Of a DNA stretch of 64,000 nucleotides, positions 60,351-64,000 are shown in pieces (the stretch's first letter is position 1; every line of letters starts with the position of its first letter). Under the pieces are notes generated by a model, which searched no databases, had not been told where the DNA came from, and was given only the letters and a program-made list of their open reading frames with translations. Where the stretch lies: NCBI RefSeq assembly GCF_023555415.1, contig NZ_JAKRYL010000019.1, forward strand, positions 1-64,000, in the 5' to 3' direction. The DNA is from Halalkalibacter alkaliphilus. Lineage in GTDB: Bacteria > Bacillota > Bacilli > Bacillales > Bacillaceae_D. The position numbers and the translations under genes were made by a program.

Positions 60351-61889
60351 ATGGCGGATCAAGGGATGAAAAAGGTAGCCCTCGGTAATGCAATGACATT
60401 AGAGATGTTTGTCTCCATAGCGCGTGATGGTGCTCATGTAGATTTTTCAGACGCATACCGCCAACGAGTAGAGAAGTCATGCGAGCTCGTTACCAGATGG
60501 ATGGAAGAAGAGAGGGTCATGTACGGGGTAAACACAGGTTTTGGAGCTCTTTCAACACAAATTATATCCCGTGACCAGACAACGCTGTTACAGAAGAATA
60601 TACTTTTGTCTCATGCTACCTCTGTTGGAGAGCCATTAGAAGAAGAATGTGTCAGAGCAATTATGCTAATGGTTTTGCAAAATTTGGGGCAGGGTTACTC
60701 TGGAGTTCAACTTCAGACGTTGGAAATATATCGCCAATGCTTAAATCGTGGTGTCATCCCCTTTGTCCCTCGGGAAGGTTCTGTTGGGTATTTGAGTGTT
60801 GAAGCCCATGTGGCCCTCGTGATGATTGGCGAAGGAAAGGCCTTCGTCGATGGAAAGTTGTTACCAGCGAAGGAAGCCCTCCATAAAGCGGACTTAGAGC
60901 CGATCGAACTCTCGGCAAAAGAGGGTTTAGCTTTAATTAGCGGAACAACGAGTCCGACTGCGATTGGGGCACTTGCCTTACATGACATGTTACAAGCGGC
61001 TAAGTCTGCTGACATCATTGGTGCGATGGCTTTAGAAGTATTACGCGGGACAACCCGAGCATTTGATGATCGGCTGATGCGTGTTCGTCCACATCAGCAA
61101 CAAAGAAACACAGCTGCAAATGTAAGAAAAATATTAGAGGATTCGATGATTGCAAAACAGTCTATCAATCATCGCTTACAGGATGCTTTATCGTTACGAG
61201 CGATCCCCCAGCTTCATGGGGCTGCCAAAAAAACGCTCCTTGATGCGTTGACTACCTTTGAGGTAGAGATGAACGCATGCTGTGACAATCCGATTTTGTG
61301 GCCTGATGAAGAGGATGGCGGTGCGATTTCAGGAAGTAATTGTGACTCATCGTATGTAGGGATCGAATTAGATTCAGCATGTATTTCTGTAACGGCCATT
61401 GCGAAAATGTCGGAACGAAGAAACTACCGCTTGATCAATTCTCATCTTTCAGGTTATCCTACCTTCCTTGTTCAGAATGCGGGGATCAATTCAGGGTTAA
61501 TGATTCCTCAGTACTCACAAGCAGGCCTTTTAAATGATATGAAACTATTATCCCAACCAGCGACGGTTGACAACATTCCAACATGTGCAGACCAAGAGGA
61601 TTATGTTGCTATGGGATACAATTCAGCAAAAAAGGCCCGCGAGATTGCCAGAAAGCTAGAGTATGTCTTAGCGATTGAGCTTTTGTCAATCTATCATGCT
61701 CATCAATTTTTGGAAGGCAATCTCACTCCTGGCTCTGCTACAAGGGCTGTGTTGGAGCGAATCGAACAATCAATACCCAAAATGACTGAAGATACGTATC
61801 TTTACCCTTATCTAGAAATATTACAGGATTTTATCCATTCAGGAGAGATCCTTTCAGTAGTAGAAGAGAAAGTCGGTAAGTTACTTTAA
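60351..61889 (+). CDS. Histidine-ammonia-lyase homologue lacking the MIO triad; probable histidine-betaine trimethylammonia-lyase
   Basis: 512 aa, ATG behind AGAGGAAAT. HAL-fold landmarks are present: VMYGVNTGFGALST (about 60), ILLSHATSVGEP, KEGLALISGTT (about 190), LSLRAIPQLHGA, EMNACCDNPI and CADQEDYVAMG. The cofactor loop of HutH (GS-L/V-GASGDLAPL-x-H) reads GSVGYLSVEAH here (about 145), so Ala-Ser-Gly is deleted and no MIO can form. The conserved INGT Asn is Ser. Ergothionases are HAL-fold enzymes that work without MIO because trimethylamine is already a good leaving group. With the BCCT gene before it and hutU/hutI after, hercynine or ergothioneine is the likely substrate. Confidence 0.85.
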   Translation: MADQGMKKVALGNAMTLEMFVSIARDGAHVDFSDAYRQRVEKSCELVTRWMEEERVMYGVNTGFGALSTQIISRDQTTLLQKNILLSHATSVGEPLEEECVRAIMLMVLQNLGQGYSGVQLQTLEIYRQCLNRGVIPFVPREGSVGYLSVEAHVALVMIGEGKAFVDGKLLPAKEALHKADLEPIELSAKEGLALISGTTSPTAIGALALHDMLQAAKSADIIGAMALEVLRGTTRAFDDRLMRVRPHQQQRNTAANVRKILEDSMIAKQSINHRLQDALSLRAIPQLHGAAKKTLLDALTTFEVEMNACCDNPILWPDEEDGGAISGSNCDSSYVGIELDSACISVTAIAKMSERRNYRLINSHLSGYPTFLVQNAGINSGLMIPQYSQAGLLNDMKLLSQPATVDNIPTCADQEDYVAMGYNSAKKAREIARKLEYVLAIELLSIYHAHQFLEGNLTPGSATRAVLERIEQSIPKMTEDTYLYPYLEILQDFIHSGEILSVVEEKVGKLL

Positions 61890-61936
61890 GATTTTAAAAA
61901 AATAATGAATTGTGAATATCAAAGGAGGCCATTAAG

Positions 61937-63610
61937 ATGGAACAAACAAAAACTAAAAAAGTAATTCGATATCGTGGATCGGAATTAAATACAAAAGGCT
62001 GGTTACAAGAGGCTGCACTTCGTATGCTAATGAATAATTTAGATCCTGAAGTTGCCGAAAGACCAGAAGATTTAGTCGTATATGGTGGAATTGGAAAAGC
62101 GGCAAGAAACTGGGGATGCTTTGATGCCATCGTCAAATCATTAAAAGAACTGGAAAACGATGAGACGTTATTGGTTCAATCGGGGAAACCTGTGGCCATC
62201 TTTAAATCGCACGAAGATGCACCGCGTGTTCTGATTGCTAATTCTAATATAGTCCCTGCTTATGCAAATTGGGAGACGTTCCATGACCTAGACAAAAAAG
62301 GGTTGATGATGTACGGACAAATGACGGCAGGAAGCTGGATCTATATCGGTTCTCAAGGGATTGTACAAGGGACGTATGAAACGTTTGCAGAGCTTGCCAA
62401 ACAACATTTTGGAGGCACACTCAAAAATACAATCACGGTAACTGCTGGTCTAGGCGGAATGGGTGGTGCTCAACCACTTGCTGTGACAATGAATGGTGGA
62501 GTATGTATCGGTATTGATGTCGATGAAACTCGTATTGATCGTCGAATTGAAACGCGTTATACAGATGTTAAAACAGATTCATTAGATGAAGCGATTCGTA
62601 TGGCGACAGAGGCAAAGCTAGCAGGAAAAGCCCTTTCGATCGGTCTCATTGGAAATGCTTCTGACATTCTTCCAGAGATGCTTGAAAGAGGATTTATCCC
62701 AGAGGTTCTTACAGATCAGACATCTGCCCACGATCCGTTAAACGGTTATGTTCCGTCTAAAATGTCGCTTGAAGCAGCTGCACTATTACGTACGAACAAC
62801 CCAGAAGAATATGTTAAGAAATCAAAAGCTGCAATGGCTCAGCACGTTCAAGCAATGCTTGATATGATGGAAAAAGGAGCTATTACGTTTGACTACGGAA
62901 ACAATATCCGTCAGGTCGCGAAGGATGAAGGAGTTGAGAATGCTTTTGACTTCCCAGGATTCGTTCCAGCCTATATTCGCCCTCAATTTTGTGAAGGAAA
63001 AGGACCATTTAGATGGGTGGCTCTCTCAGGAGACCCAGAAGATATCTATAAGCTTGATGAAGTCATTTTACGTGAATTTAGTGATAACGATCATTTATGT
63101 AACTGGATTCGTATGGCAAAGGAAAAAATTCAATTCCAAGGCCTGCCGTCTCGTATTTGCTGGCTTGGGTATGGAGAGAGAGCACGCTTCGGAAAAATTA
63201 TTAATGAAATGGTTGCCAAAGGAGAGCTAAAGGCTCCAATCGTTATTGGCCGCGATCATCTCGATTCAGGCTCTGTTGCCTCTCCTAACCGTGAAACAGA
63301 AGCAATGAAAGATGGCTCTGATGTGGTAGCGGACTGGCCAATTTTAAATGCGATGATTAACGCCGTTGGCGGTGCAACATGGGTATCGTTGCATCATGGT
63401 GGTGGAGTTGGTATGGGCTATTCGATGCACTCGGGGATTGTTATTGTTGCAGACGGAACGAAGGAAGCTGAAGCACGAATCGAACGTGTTCTCACAACGG
63501 ATCCGGGAATGGGCGTCGTGCGTCATGTTGACGCTGGCTATGAATTAGCGAAGAAAACGGCGCGCGAAAGAGGAGTAAATATTCCGATGTTAGAAATGGA
63601 GACTGAATAA
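61937..63610 (+). CDS. hutU: Urocanate hydratase (or thiourocanate hydratase homologue)
   Basis: 557 aa, the normal urocanase length; ATG behind AAAGGAGG. Strong family blocks: [43 protein letters not shown] site [20 protein letters not shown] (about 175), catalytic Cys in [16 protein letters not shown] (about 405), [39 protein letters not shown]. It adds water to urocanate using NAD as an electrophile, giving imidazolonepropionate. In ergothioneine breakdown a homologue acts on thiourocanate; I cannot separate the two by eye. Confidence 0.93.
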   Translation: MEQTKTKKVIRYRGSELNTKGWLQEAALRMLMNNLDPEVAERPEDLVVYGGIGKAARNWGCFDAIVKSLKELENDETLLVQSGKPVAIFKSHEDAPRVLIANSNIVPAYANWETFHDLDKKGLMMYGQMTAGSWIYIGSQGIVQGTYETFAELAKQHFGGTLKNTITVTAGLGGMGGAQPLAVTMNGGVCIGIDVDETRIDRRIETRYTDVKTDSLDEAIRMATEAKLAGKALSIGLIGNASDILPEMLERGFIPEVLTDQTSAHDPLNGYVPSKMSLEAAALLRTNNPEEYVKKSKAAMAQHVQAMLDMMEKGAITFDYGNNIRQVAKDEGVENAFDFPGFVPAYIRPQFCEGKGPFRWVALSGDPEDIYKLDEVILREFSDNDHLCNWIRMAKEKIQFQGLPSRICWLGYGERARFGKIINEMVAKGELKAPIVIGRDHLDSGSVASPNRETEAMKDGSDVVADWPILNAMINAVGGATWVSLHHGGGVGMGYSMHSGIVIVADGTKEAEARIERVLTTDPGMGVVRHVDAGYELAKKTARERGVNIPMLEMETE

Positions 63611-63611
63611 A

Positions 63612-64000
63612 ATGGCAAAACCGATTTGGATCAAAAATATTCATCAGTTAGCAACCCTTGCATCCAAAGAGGAAGGTCCGCGCTCAAAGACAGCGATGTC
63701 TGAGTTAGGCATCATTGATGATGGAAGCTTATGGATTGAAGATGGGATCATTCAAGCGGTAGGATCAACAAAAGAAGTAGAGCAGCAGTATGCTAATAGA
63801 TTACAAGAAGCTGAAATTTTCGATGCAACCGGTCACTTAGTTACCCCTGGATTAATCGATCCTCATACACATGTTGCGTATGGGGGAAGTCGTGAACGTG
63901 AATTTGAAATGCGTCTAGAAGGGGTACCTTATATGGAGATTATGAATGCGGGTGGTGGGATTCATGCCACTACTCGCATGACCCGTGAATCTACCGAAGA
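63612..64000 (+). CDS. hutI: Imidazolonepropionase, 5' part (runs off the window)
   Basis: ATG one base after the hutU stop; 129 codons visible. KPIWIKNIHQLATLASKEEG opens the protein, then IIDDGSLWIEDGIIQAVGST, and the metal-binding amidohydrolase block TPGLIDPHTHVAYGGSRERE is followed by FEMRLEGVPYMEIMNAGGGI and HATTRMTRES. These are HutI features. It hydrolyses the ring of imidazolonepropionate to N-formimino-glutamate. The 3' two thirds, with further metal ligands, lie outside the window. Confidence 0.92.
   Translation, partial: MAKPIWIKNIHQLATLASKEEGPRSKTAMSELGIIDDGSLWIEDGIIQAVGSTKEVEQQYANRLQEAEIFDATGHLVTPGLIDPHTHVAYGGSREREFEMRLEGVPYMEIMNAGGGIHATTRMTRESTE

Noticed and set aside
60351-61889. 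Ordinary histidine ammonia-lyase (hutH)
   Set aside because: The Ala-Ser-Gly needed for the MIO cofactor is absent and the INGT Asn is replaced, so a plain hutH label would mislead.

Overview
The window is low-GC DNA from a Gram-positive, endospore-former-type Bacillota, most likely a member of the Bacillaceae. Supporting signs are the 5S rRNA 3' end, an S-box (SAM-I) riboswitch, strong AGGAGG-type ribosome binding sites with frequent TTG/GTG starts, a ComK homologue, a DUF4023 small protein, an anti-sigma RsgI-like relic, a CcpA (cre) site and hut genes. The species cannot be named from sequence alone.

Layout. (1) 1-5.4 kb: end of an rRNA operon, then an S-box riboswitch ahead of a 67-aa protein and a 500-aa HEPN-like protein, followed by two paralogous unknown proteins flanking a TPR/winged-helix regulator. 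(2) 5.4-17 kb: accessory DNA with many gene relics, a PD-(D/E)XK nuclease with a RAMA-like tail, rifamycin ADP-ribosyltransferase (arr), a double-MerR regulator, a truncated AbiGi/DUF2971-like gene and an unknown 813-aa/106-aa gene pair. (3) 17.2-29.6 kb: a probable defence island: WYL regulator, AddB-like nuclease, AddA-like helicase-nuclease, McrB, McrC and a further nuclease-like protein, punctuated by a GGGTGTAC palindrome. (4) 29.6-34.4 kb: mrr relic, a shortened comK, a 3' fragment of tRNA-Leu (possible island boundary), a small membrane-protein operon with a strong leader hairpin, and a broken DUF4365 gene. (5) 34.5-43.1 kb: a type IIS restriction-modification cluster with two adenine methyltransferases and two diverged AlwI-type endonucleases; a 5' fragment of a class-C-like group II intron sits behind the methyltransferase terminator. 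(6) 43.6-50.4 kb: two PLD-nuclease/DEAD-helicase proteins bracketing Nudix, HIT and MazG-type nucleotide hydrolases. (7) 50.4-56.8 kb: a segment bounded by 110-bp direct repeats containing the end of a DUF4023 gene, with secreted and membrane proteins, IS256 and flavin-reductase relics, and a secreted esterase grown onto an RsgI-type segment. (8) 57-64 kb: a catabolic operon: AraC-type response regulator, BCCT transporter, a histidine-ammonia-lyase homologue, urocanate hydratase and imidazolonepropionase (cut by the window end).

The most interesting reading is region 8. The lyase keeps the HAL fold signatures but lacks the Ala-Ser-Gly triad that makes the MIO cofactor, and it sits beside a betaine-type transporter. 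This points to removal of trimethylamine from a histidine betaine (hercynine or ergothioneine) rather than deamination of histidine, with the product fed into HutU and HutI. Regions 3, 5 and 6 together form a dense set of anti-foreign-DNA systems, some in unusual combinations. All functions are inferred by reading the sequence; no search was run.
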